A DNA stretch of 64,000 nt from Porphyrobacter sp. HT-58-2 (GTDB lineage: Bacteria > Pseudomonadota > Alphaproteobacteria > Sphingomonadales > Sphingomonadaceae), in assembly GCF_002952215.1 (NCBI RefSeq), contig NZ_CP022600.1, forward strand, positions 1,488,001 through 1,552,000, written 5' to 3'. Under the pieces are notes generated by a model, which was not told where the DNA came from, ran no database searches, and was given only the letters and a program-made list of their open reading frames with translations. Shown here in pieces: positions 29,080 to 36,539 of this stretch (its first letter is position 1; each line of letters begins with the position of its first letter). Both the position numbers and the translations under genes were made by a program.

Positions 29080-30120
29080 CTATTCGCCCGGTGCGGCTCT
29101 GCTTTCGAGCGCCGCGATCAACGCATCGAACTGCGCATTGCCGCGCAGGTTGATGTCGCGCTGGGGGAAGGGGATCTCGATCCCGTGCTCCTTGAACAGC
29201 CACCACAGGTTCTTGAGCACCGCACTGCGGACATTGCCGACCCCCTGCTCGGGATCGACGATCCAGCAATGGATCACGAAATCGACCGAATTGTCGCCAT
29301 AGCCGCTCATCCAGACGGTCGGCGGCGGCGTGTCGAGCACGCGCGTGGCCTGTCTCGCGGCTTCGAGCATCAATTCCTCGGCCAGCTTCATGTCGGCGTT
29401 GTAACTGACCCCGACCCGCACCTGCATCCGCACCCGCTTGGAGGAATAGGACCAGTTTTCGACCTGGTTGATCATCAGGTTTTCGTTGGGGATGAGATAT
29501 TCACGCTCGTCCCGCGTCGTCACCGAGACTGCGCGGATGCCGATCTTGCGGATCTGGCCGAAGGTCTCGTTGCCGGCCATGTCGGTCACCGCGATGACGT
29601 CGCCCGGCTTGATCGACTTGTCCATCAGCAGGATGATCCCGGCGATCAGGTTGCCGAAGGTCTTCTGCAACCCGAAGCCGATCGCAAGGCCGAAAGCCCC
29701 GCCGAAAAAGGCCAGTGCGGTCAGATCGATGCCGAGCAGGTCGATCCCGACGAAGAAGGCCGCGGCCCAGACGATGATCGTCAGGATCTTTTCGGACAGC
29801 ACTTTCTGCGTTTCATCGAAGCGGCCGACATTGCGGATCACCCGGCGCCCGAAGCGGTTGAGCAGGATCGCTGCGGTGATCACCAGCAGGATGACGCTGG
29901 CGACCAGCAGGGCATCGAACAGCGAGAAGCGGATATCCCCCACTTCCAGCGCGAATGCATCTAGCCGGTCGAGGAAGGCTCCAGCGGTTTCGCTTTGCTT
30001 GGTGACGCCTTCCCTGAGCTTGTCGGCTGCTTCCACGACTTCGACCGGCTCGGCGGGGGACGGCGCAGAGGCTGGCGAAGCGTCCGGCGGGACGCTGGCG
30101 GGGGTGCCGGGCGCGCTCAT
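29080..30120 (-). CDS. MscS-family mechanosensitive ion channel
   Basis: This is a predicted inner-membrane channel that releases solutes on hypo-osmotic shock. The ATG at 30120 overlaps the metC-like stop (ATGA) and gives 346 residues; upstream in-frame sequence is a shadow of that gene. A Ser/Pro/Ala-rich N-terminus of about 60 residues precedes hydrophobic helices. The pore-helix region is LAFFGGAFGLAIGFGLQKTFGN and the beta domain has SIKPGDVIAV and TRDEREYLIPNENLM. The C-terminal VRSAVLKNLWWLFKEHGIEIPFPQRD is typical of MscS. It is the last gene of a four-gene minus-strand run. Confidence 0.9.
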   Translation of the reverse strand: MSAPGTPASVPPDASPASAPSPAEPVEVVEAADKLREGVTKQSETAGAFLDRLDAFALEVGDIRFSLFDALLVASVILLVITAAILLNRFGRRVIRNVGRFDETQKVLSEKILTIIVWAAAFFVGIDLLGIDLTALAFFGGAFGLAIGFGLQKTFGNLIAGIILLMDKSIKPGDVIAVTDMAGNETFGQIRKIGIRAVSVTTRDEREYLIPNENLMINQVENWSYSSKRVRMQVRVGVSYNADMKLAEELMLEAARQATRVLDTPPPTVWMSGYGDNSVDFVIHCWIVDPEQGVGNVRSAVLKNLWWLFKEHGIEIPFPQRDINLRGNAQFDALIAALESRAAPGE

Positions 30121-31304
30121 CCGACCCGCGCCAGAGCTTGCGCCAGATCGGCGATGAGATCCTCGGGGTCTTCCAGCCCGATGGCAAGGCGCAGCGCGGG
30201 CCTGCCGCCGGTGCCGGTCATGCAACTGCGGTAATCCTCCGGCCGGATCGGCAGGGCAAGGCTTTCGAACCCGCCCCAGGAATAGCCGATGCCGAACAGT
30301 TCCAGTGCGTCGGCCACGCGGGCCGAGGCCGCTGGATCATCGCTGGCCAACACGAAGGCGAACAGCCCGCAGCCACCGGTGAAGTCGCGGCGCCACAGGG
30401 CATGGCCGGGATCGGAGGGGAGCATCGGACACAGCACCCGCGCGACCTGCGGCTGGGCTTCAAGCCATTGGGCCACCGCCAGCGCGGTGCGGGTCTGCGC
30501 CTCCAGCCGAACGCCCATCGTACGCAATCCGCGCGCCGCCAGCGCCGCATCGTCGGGCGAGACGACCTGCCCCAGTTCCTGCGCGGTGCGACGCAGCGCC
30601 GTGTACCACCGCTTGCCCGCACTGGCGCTGCCCATCATCACGTCGGAATGGCCGCCGACGTGCTTCGACAGGCTCATCATCACGATGTCGCAGCCATGTT
30701 CCAGCGCCGCGAAGCCGAGCGGGCTTGCCCAGGTGTTGTCGATCATGCTGACGGCACCGTGCTCGCGGGCAATGGCGGCAAGGGCCGGGACATCGCACAT
30801 CTCGAAGGTGAGGCTGCCGGGGGCCTCCAGCCACACCGCCTGCGCGCCCTCTGCCAGCGCCGCGAAAGCCGTCAGATCGCGCGGATCGAAGAAGGTCGTT
30901 GTCACCCCCATCCGCGCCAGCAGGCCGGTCGCCATGCTGCGCGAGGGGTCATAGGCATTGTCAGCCATCAGCAAGCGGTCGCCGGGCTTCAGCACGGCGA
31001 GCATGCACCCGGCAATTGCGGCTACACCGCTGGGATAGAGCTGCGTGCCGTAAGCCCCGCGCTCGATCTGAGTCAGCGCCTCGGCCAGCGCCCACTGGGT
31101 CGGTGCGCCGCGCCGGCCATAGAAGAACTGCCCGTCGACATTATTGCCGCCCGCTGCGTGGCGATCGGCGTCCTTGTCATAAAGATGGGTCGATCCGCGC
31201 CACACCGGCGGATTGACCACCGGGCCGGTCCATTCCTTGCGCCGTCCCCCGCGCACCAGCCGCGTGGCAGGCTTCAGGTGGCTGTCATCTCCGCCGCCGC
31301 TCAT
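30117..31304 (-). CDS. metC: cystathionine beta-lyase (Cys/Met metabolism PLP-dependent enzyme)
   Basis: MetC-type lyases cleave cystathionine to homocysteine, pyruvate and ammonia with PLP. The 395-residue product has the family's YGRRGAPTQWALAEAL near residue 63, YPSGVAAIAG near 88, MIDNTWASPL near 172 and the PLP-lysine segment MSLSKHVGGHSDVMMG near 197. GIGYSWGGFESLALP near 345 is also characteristic. Related gamma-synthases share the fold, so the exact reaction is inferred from the closest motif pattern. It overlaps the sulfurtransferase gene and the MscS gene by 4 bp each. Confidence 0.87.
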   Translation of the reverse strand: MSGGGDDSHLKPATRLVRGGRRKEWTGPVVNPPVWRGSTHLYDKDADRHAAGGNNVDGQFFYGRRGAPTQWALAEALTQIERGAYGTQLYPSGVAAIAGCMLAVLKPGDRLLMADNAYDPSRSMATGLLARMGVTTTFFDPRDLTAFAALAEGAQAVWLEAPGSLTFEMCDVPALAAIAREHGAVSMIDNTWASPLGFAALEHGCDIVMMSLSKHVGGHSDVMMGSASAGKRWYTALRRTAQELGQVVSPDDAALAARGLRTMGVRLEAQTRTALAVAQWLEAQPQVARVLCPMLPSDPGHALWRRDFTGGCGLFAFVLASDDPAASARVADALELFGIGYSWGGFESLALPIRPEDYRSCMTGTGGRPALRLAIGLEDPEDLIADLAQALARVG

Positions 31305-32173
31305 GCGTCAGGCCGTCCGATTTCGGGGCCTTGGGCCTTGGGCGTATCGGGATCAGCACCCCATTCGCTCCAGCTGCCATCATACAGCGCAAAGTCGCTC
31401 TCGCCGATCAGGTGGAGCGCGAACAGCAGCACGCTCGCCGTCACGCCGCTGCCGCAACTGGCGACAATCGGCCGGGTCATGTCGAGGCCCGCATTCTCGA
31501 AGGCCGAACGGATTTCCTCGGTCGATCGGTAGGTGCCATCGGGGTTGAACAGTTCGGTGAAGGGCAGGTTCAGCGCCCCCGGAATGCGGCCCATCGGCAG
31601 GCCGTGGACGGGATCAGTCCCGGTGCCATAGACCCGGTCAGCCGAACGCGCATCGACCACCTGTTCGCGGTCGGCATCGAGATTGGCGAGCATATCGGCC
31701 TTGCTGCGCACCCGGCGCGGGCCGGTGAGCTGGACGGGACTGGCCGGATCGCTTGTCCCGGCGCCGATTTCCAGCGGACGATGGTCGGCGCGCCACTTGG
31801 CAAGTCCGCCGTCGAGGATCGCGACCCGTTCCCACCCCATCGCGGTCAGCATGAACCACGCGCGCGCGGCAGTGCGGATCGCGCTGTCATCATAAAGGAT
31901 GATCGCATCCTCGCCCCGCACGCCGAGCAAGGCAAGCCGCGCGGCCAGCTGATCGGGGGTGGGCAGGGCATAGGGGACGGGCGAGCCGCTATCGAACAGG
32001 CTTGCCAGCCCGAGAAAGCGCGCGCCGGGGATATGACCGGCGGCATATTCAGCCGCCGCATCGCGCTGCGCGGCGGGCAGGTGATGCGAGGCATCGAGCA
32101 CGGCAAGGCCCGGTGCATCGAGATTGCGGGCGAGCCACTCGGTCGAGACAAGCGCGGGAAGGGAAGTGTTCAT
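31301..32173 (-). CDS. sseA: 3-mercaptopyruvate/thiosulfate sulfurtransferase (SseA-like)
   Basis: The protein is a two-domain rhodanese of 290 residues that transfers sulfur from mercaptopyruvate or thiosulfate to a thiol acceptor or cyanide. The N-terminal inactive rhodanese domain starts STEWLARNLDAPGLAVLDASHHLP. The C-terminal domain has the active loop CGSGVTA near residue 233, preceded by RPIVAS; a CG(S/T)G.TA loop favours mercaptopyruvate as substrate. It is encoded with a metC-like lyase, so a role in cysteine/methionine sulfur turnover is plausible. Confidence 0.9.
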   Translation of the reverse strand: MNTSLPALVSTEWLARNLDAPGLAVLDASHHLPAAQRDAAAEYAAGHIPGARFLGLASLFDSGSPVPYALPTPDQLAARLALLGVRGEDAIILYDDSAIRTAARAWFMLTAMGWERVAILDGGLAKWRADHRPLEIGAGTSDPASPVQLTGPRRVRSKADMLANLDADREQVVDARSADRVYGTGTDPVHGLPMGRIPGALNLPFTELFNPDGTYRSTEEIRSAFENAGLDMTRPIVASCGSGVTASVLLFALHLIGESDFALYDGSWSEWGADPDTPKAQGPEIGRPDA

Positions 32174-32218
32174 GCCGCCGACCCTAGCCCGGTCAGACGG
32201 ATGCTGCCAAGCCTTGCT

Positions 32219-33349
32219 TCAGGCTGCGCTGGCGGGTTGGACGGGCGGCTGAGAAAGCGGCTGGGCGATCAGGCCGGGGATTCCGCCGGGCGGGGCATCG
32301 AGCAGAATCGGGTGGACACGCCCCGCGCCGCTGGCACTCGGCGGGCCGATCACGAAGCTGCGGCTCATCGCGCTTTGCCCTTCGCCTTCCAGTGTGACGT
32401 GCAGCAGCGGAATGAACAGCGGCGCGTTGCCCTGTCGCAGCAGAGAGATCGCAGACAGTGGCAGTTGCACGTCACCGGTGATGCTGCGCGCCTGATGCGG
32501 CCCGACGCGCGCGATCCGGTCAAGCCGCTGGGCCGCGCCGGGGGCCGGGGCATTGTCAGCGCCGCGCTGCGCCGAGGCAAGCTGCACCGCAACCCCCAGG
32601 TCGTTCACCGCCCTTTCGGTGCGGTTGGCTACGGTCAGCCGGTAGCCCAGCGTGAACATCATCACGCTACGGGTCGCCCCGGTGATTTCGAGCGTGAGAT
32701 CGAGGCGGGGCAGGGCGGCGTCATCTGCCGCGCGCGATCCGCCCGCCGCCAGCGGCGCGGCAAGGCGCAGCACCGCAGGCTTGCGCCGCCGCCATGCCAA
32801 AGCAGATCCGCCCAGCAGCGCCAGCGCGCCAAGCCCACCAGCGGCATAGGGCCACCAGTCGGGCAGCACCGAGGCGCCCAATGCCGAAGTTTCGGCGGGT
32901 AGGGCTGTCGTCGCTGGCGGGGGCGGGGAGGCAGACGTCGTTGGCGGCAGAGGTTCAGCCGGCAGCGTGGGGGACTGTTCGGGTTGGTCGGCAGCCGCCG
33001 CGACCGGGGTGCTCTCAGGCGCTGGGCTCGGAGCAGAGGTGGGCGCCGGGGCGGGCGCACGCGTCTGCGGGCGGGTCGGGGATGGGGTCGATTGTGGCAG
33101 CGGCTGGATCACCGGGGTCGCTGTCACCGTGGGGGCAGCTTCGGGCTGAACGCGCGGCGGGATCGCGACGCCGCTGCGCTCGTCTGCCGGGCCTGCGGGG
33201 GCCGGGCTGGGTGACGGGGTAGGTTCTGGCAGAGTGAAACTGCCGGGCGCGGTCTGTCCGGCGAGCGGGGCAGTGGCAGCCGTGGCAAGGCCCAGCGCGA
33301 TCAGCGCGGCCGGGGGACGATGCAGGCGGGGCTTGGACAAGGTGCTCAT
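32219..33349 (-). CDS. proline-rich secreted/membrane protein of unknown function
   Basis: No family is recognised. The 376-residue product has a signal-like N-terminus (AALIALGLATAATAPLAGQ), a Pro/Ala/Thr/Ser-rich low-complexity region from about residue 35 to 155, one transmembrane helix near 165-187 (WWPYAAGGLGALALLGGSALAW) and a basic stop-transfer RRRKPAV. The C-terminal 180 residues look like a beta-sandwich (LDLTLEITGATRSVMMFTLGYRLTVANRTERAVNDL, given as residues about 214-249). As the C-terminal domain lies after RRRK, it is probably cytoplasmic if the signal is cleaved. It is the first gene of the minus-strand run with sseA. Confidence 0.6.
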   Translation of the reverse strand: MSTLSKPRLHRPPAALIALGLATAATAPLAGQTAPGSFTLPEPTPSPSPAPAGPADERSGVAIPPRVQPEAAPTVTATPVIQPLPQSTPSPTRPQTRAPAPAPTSAPSPAPESTPVAAAADQPEQSPTLPAEPLPPTTSASPPPPATTALPAETSALGASVLPDWWPYAAGGLGALALLGGSALAWRRRKPAVLRLAAPLAAGGSRAADDAALPRLDLTLEITGATRSVMMFTLGYRLTVANRTERAVNDLGVAVQLASAQRGADNAPAPGAAQRLDRIARVGPHQARSITGDVQLPLSAISLLRQGNAPLFIPLLHVTLEGEGQSAMSRSFVIGPPSASGAGRVHPILLDAPPGGIPGLIAQPLSQPPVQPASAA

Positions 33350-33474
33350 GATGACCGGTCAGGCAGTGCTGGCGCGTGCCAGCTGAACATTTGCTGGCCC
33401 CATAGGGAACCTTGTCCGCCTTCGTCCAGTTGCCTGCTTGCGCCCATCCCCCATTCAAGGCAACAGCCCCTCCC

Positions 33475-33948
33475 ATGACGACGACATCCGACACCCCCAA
33501 GCCTGCCCCGCAATTCCTTGGCCGTGACACCCCGCTGCCTGCCTCGCCCGAAGAAGCGGTGCTCGATTACGTGCCGAACCCGCGGGTGGGCCTGACCTAT
33601 ATGGTGCGCTTTGTCAGCCCTGAGTTCACCTCGCTGTGTCCGGTGACCAACCAGCCCGATTTCGCGCATCTGGTGATCGACTATGTGCCGGGCGAGACGA
33701 TTGTGGAGAGCAAGAGCCTGAAGCTGTTCCTCGGCTCGTTCCGCAACCACAACGGCTTCCACGAGGATGTGACTGTGGGCATCGGCGTGCGTCTGTTTAC
33801 CGAGATGCGCCCGCAGTGGCTCAGGATCGGCGGGTACTGGTATCCGCGCGGCGGCATCCCGATTGACGTGTTCTGGCAGAGCGGGTCGCCGCCTGAAGGC
33901 CTGTGGCTGCCCGATCAGGGCGTGCCGGGCTATCGCGGACGCGGGTGA
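33475..33948 (+). CDS. queF: NADPH-dependent 7-cyano-7-deazaguanine reductase (QueF)
   Basis: QueF reduces the nitrile preQ0 to the amine preQ1 in queuosine biosynthesis. The ATG at 33475 gives 157 residues, the short (YkvM-type) subfamily. The catalytic cysteine lies in [16 protein letters not shown] near residue 57, followed by the QueF motif region [15 protein letters not shown] near 80 and NGFHEDV with the conserved glutamate-histidine. The C-terminal [10 protein letters not shown] is also conserved. An in-frame start at 33412 would add residues that do not fit. No preQ1 riboswitch is seen upstream. Confidence 0.95.
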   Translation: MTTTSDTPKPAPQFLGRDTPLPASPEEAVLDYVPNPRVGLTYMVRFVSPEFTSLCPVTNQPDFAHLVIDYVPGETIVESKSLKLFLGSFRNHNGFHEDVTVGIGVRLFTEMRPQWLRIGGYWYPRGGIPIDVFWQSGSPPEGLWLPDQGVPGYRGRG

Positions 33949-34045
33949 GGTTGCCCCGGCTTGCCCGCCCTTGAAGCGCGTCAGGCCGCGGCTTGCCCCC
34001 CGCCAGACCCCCGCCAGACCCCGTTCAAACCCCTGCCAGCACCGG

Positions 34046-34061
34046 TGTTTCGCGTGAAACA
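34046..34061. promoter_or_regulatory. parS-like 16-mer (degenerate)
   Basis: TGTTTCGCGTGAAACA differs by one base from the bacterial ParB-binding site TGTTTCACGTGAAACA. It lies in the 126-bp non-coding gap between two converging genes. With one copy and one mismatch it may be chance. Confidence 0.3.
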
Positions 34062-34074
34062 TCGGGGCTGAGGG

Positions 34075-36267
34075 TCAGGCGTTCGGCACGCTGAGTTCAA
34101 GCTGCACGAATTTCGGTACGGTCTTGTTGGCCTCGCGCCATTTGGCGAGCGGGAAGGCCCCCGCACCCAGCGCCGCGAGCGGAATGCCGGCCTCGGCGAG
34201 CGAGTAGGGCGAGATGCGGTGCCGGGTCATGAACCCGCCACAGCCGTCGCTGATCAACGGGGTTTCGAAGTGGAGGCCCTGGCTGTTCTCGGTGGCATTT
34301 ACCACTTTGCTTACAACAAGTTGCCCGTGGCCGAGATCGAGCACAACGTCGGTCCCGACCGGCACCCCGGCCAGCCCGGTGATGCGCGCGCCGGTCTTGG
34401 AAAGATTGCGCAGGATCACGTCGTAGTAGTGATCCTCGTGGATCAGTCCGACCTTGCGGAAGATGGTGATGCGCTCGGCGCGGTGGCGCGGCGGGCCGCT
34501 GGGGCGGAAGATCACCGAACCTTCCGCGAATTGCTGCGTCACCTGATCCTGCGTCAACGGGCGGGAATAGATGTAACCCTGCACCAAATCCGCGCCGCGT
34601 TCGCGCACCAGATTTAGCTCGTCCATTGCCTCGACACCCTCGGCGACGGTTTCCATCCCGAGCGCCTTGGCGAGCGCGACGATCGCGGTGATGATCGCGG
34701 GGTTGATGTCCCCGTTCTCAGTGCAGCCGCGCACGAAGCTCTGGTCGATCTTGATCTTGTCGAAATGCCCATGCTTGAGATAGCCGAGCGACGAATAGCC
34801 GGTTCCGAAATCGTCAAGCGCGAGCCGCACGCCCAGCTTCTTGAGATCGCGGAAGATCGCATCCACCGTTTCAAGATCGCCGGCGAAGACGCTCTCGGTG
34901 ATTTCCAGTTCGAGCCGTCCGGGGGACAGACCCGAAGCGTCGAGTGCGGCGGCAACCGCCTTGCGGTATCCGGGGCGGACAAACTGCTTGGCGGACACAT
35001 TGACCGCGACCTTGATCGTTTCGGGCCACGCCAGCGCGTCCATGCACGCCTGACGCAGCGCCATCTCGCCGATCCTGATGATGAGATCATCATTCTCGGC
35101 CACCGGGATGAACTGCGCCGGGCTGATGTCGCCTTCTTCGGAATCATGCCAGCGCAGCAGGGCCTCGAAGCATTTGACTTCGTTGGTGACCGGGTCGACC
35201 AGCGGCTGATAGGCGAGTTTCAGTTCGTCGCGATCAACCGCGTCGCGCAGCCGATCGCCCAGCATCGCGGTCTTGGAGGCCGCTTCGCGCAGCTCGCTGG
35301 TGAAAAAACAGAAGGTGCCGCCGCGCGTTTCCTTGGCGGAATAGAGCGCCATGTCGGCCGCACCGGTCAGCTCGTCTGCTTCGAGGCCGTCATAGGGCGC
35401 AATGGCGATGCCGACCGAGGTGCCGATGATCGCCCGCCGGCCATTGATCTGATAGGGCTGCGAAAGCGACTGGACGATGCGGTTCGCCAGTTCTCCCAGT
35501 GTGCCGCGGTCATCCATGTCGGGCAGCAGCACCTGAAACTCGTCGCCGCCCAGACGGCCGACTTCGCCGCTGTCCTTGACGATGCTCTTGAGCCGCTCGG
35601 CCACCTGCTTGAGCAGTTCGTCGCCGGCCGGGTGGCCCATCGTGTCGTTGACCTGCTTGAAGCGGTCGAGATCGAGCATCATCAATGCGCAGCTGCGCTG
35701 GCTGACCCGGAATGCGGCGAGCATCGCGGTAAGCCGTTCGTTCAGCTTGCGGCGGTTGGCAAGGCCGGTCAGCTCGTCGACCTGCGATTGCCGCGCAACC
35801 TGAGTTTCGTAGGCATATTGGCTGGAGATATCGACCGCACTGCCCCGATAGCCCTTGAAGGTTCCAGCCGCGTCAATCAGCGGGCGGGCGTTCAAGCGCC
35901 ACCAGCGAGTGCTGCCGCGTCCGTCCGGCACGGCGACGATTTGTTCTTCAAGCCTGGAACGGGCCTTCATCTTGAAGGCGAGGCTGCGCTGAGCCGGTGC
36001 TCCGGCTTCGGGCTCGACATCGCTGAACACGCGCGTGATCGGCTGGCCGATCAGCTCCCCGCTCGTGTCCCCCAATTCGGTGATCGCGCGCTGGGACAGG
36101 AACGAGAGGTTGCCTGCCTCGTCGGTCGCCCAGAACATGCCGACGCCGAGTTCCTCGACCTCGCCGAGCACGGCGGTGCGTTCGGGCCGCGCCCGCCGTT
36201 CGCCGGCTTGGCCTTCAGTCGCCGAGCGGGACGGCTCGCGCGTGGATTTCAGAAAGCCCAATGGCAT
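34075..36267 (-). CDS. PAS-GGDEF-EAL-PilZ cyclic-di-GMP signalling protein
   Basis: The 730-residue protein combines synthesis, breakdown and sensing modules for cyclic di-GMP. A PAS-like sensor lies at about residues 35-150 (GMFWATDEAGNLSFLSQ). The diguanylate cyclase domain follows (DELTGLANRRKL, RLGGDEFQVLL with an intact GGDEF). The EAL domain starts near 350 (FEALLRWHD), with ELEITESVF and LDDFGTGYSSLGYL holding metal ligands. A PilZ-like domain lies near 610-700 (RNLSKTGARITGLAG). No transmembrane segment is seen, so it is probably cytoplasmic. Both catalytic motifs look intact; the net activity cannot be predicted. It is divergent from pcs. Confidence 0.9.
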   Translation of the reverse strand: MPLGFLKSTREPSRSATEGQAGERRARPERTAVLGEVEELGVGMFWATDEAGNLSFLSQRAITELGDTSGELIGQPITRVFSDVEPEAGAPAQRSLAFKMKARSRLEEQIVAVPDGRGSTRWWRLNARPLIDAAGTFKGYRGSAVDISSQYAYETQVARQSQVDELTGLANRRKLNERLTAMLAAFRVSQRSCALMMLDLDRFKQVNDTMGHPAGDELLKQVAERLKSIVKDSGEVGRLGGDEFQVLLPDMDDRGTLGELANRIVQSLSQPYQINGRRAIIGTSVGIAIAPYDGLEADELTGAADMALYSAKETRGGTFCFFTSELREAASKTAMLGDRLRDAVDRDELKLAYQPLVDPVTNEVKCFEALLRWHDSEEGDISPAQFIPVAENDDLIIRIGEMALRQACMDALAWPETIKVAVNVSAKQFVRPGYRKAVAAALDASGLSPGRLELEITESVFAGDLETVDAIFRDLKKLGVRLALDDFGTGYSSLGYLKHGHFDKIKIDQSFVRGCTENGDINPAIITAIVALAKALGMETVAEGVEAMDELNLVRERGADLVQGYIYSRPLTQDQVTQQFAEGSVIFRPSGPPRHRAERITIFRKVGLIHEDHYYDVILRNLSKTGARITGLAGVPVGTDVVLDLGHGQLVVSKVVNATENSQGLHFETPLISDGCGGFMTRHRISPYSLAEAGIPLAALGAGAFPLAKWREANKTVPKFVQLELSVPNA

Positions 36268-36468
36268 GCCTTGTCCTTGTTCCAGAGCGCACCTTGCCGC
36301 GACCGGGCCGAACGGAGGCCGCGGGCAGTGTGCCGCCGACTGTCGCCATAGGCCCGATGCAGTTGAAAAAGCGTTACGCGCGTGAGCCCCGATTGCCAGG
36401 TGGCAGGAGGGAGGGAACTGATGTTCGGCATTTGCGTTGTCGAAACGTGCAGCTCCTGTGGCATTTTC

Positions 36469-36508
36469 TTGCCCTTGCTCGGCACAGCGTGTAATTTTGC
36501 TGCATTAC
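36469..36508 (+). promoter_or_regulatory. candidate promoter and operator dyad upstream of pcs
   Basis: TTGCCC (36469-36474) and TAATTT (36492-36497) are spaced by 17 bp, a fair sigma-70 promoter. An 18-bp dyad GTAAT-N8-ATTAC (36491-36508) overlaps the -10 element, a position where a repressor would block transcription. The rest of the 272-bp gap to the divergent gene shows no open gene. Confidence 0.4.
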
Positions 36509-36539
36509 CGCCGAGCGTTCGGGATCACGCACAGCGTTT

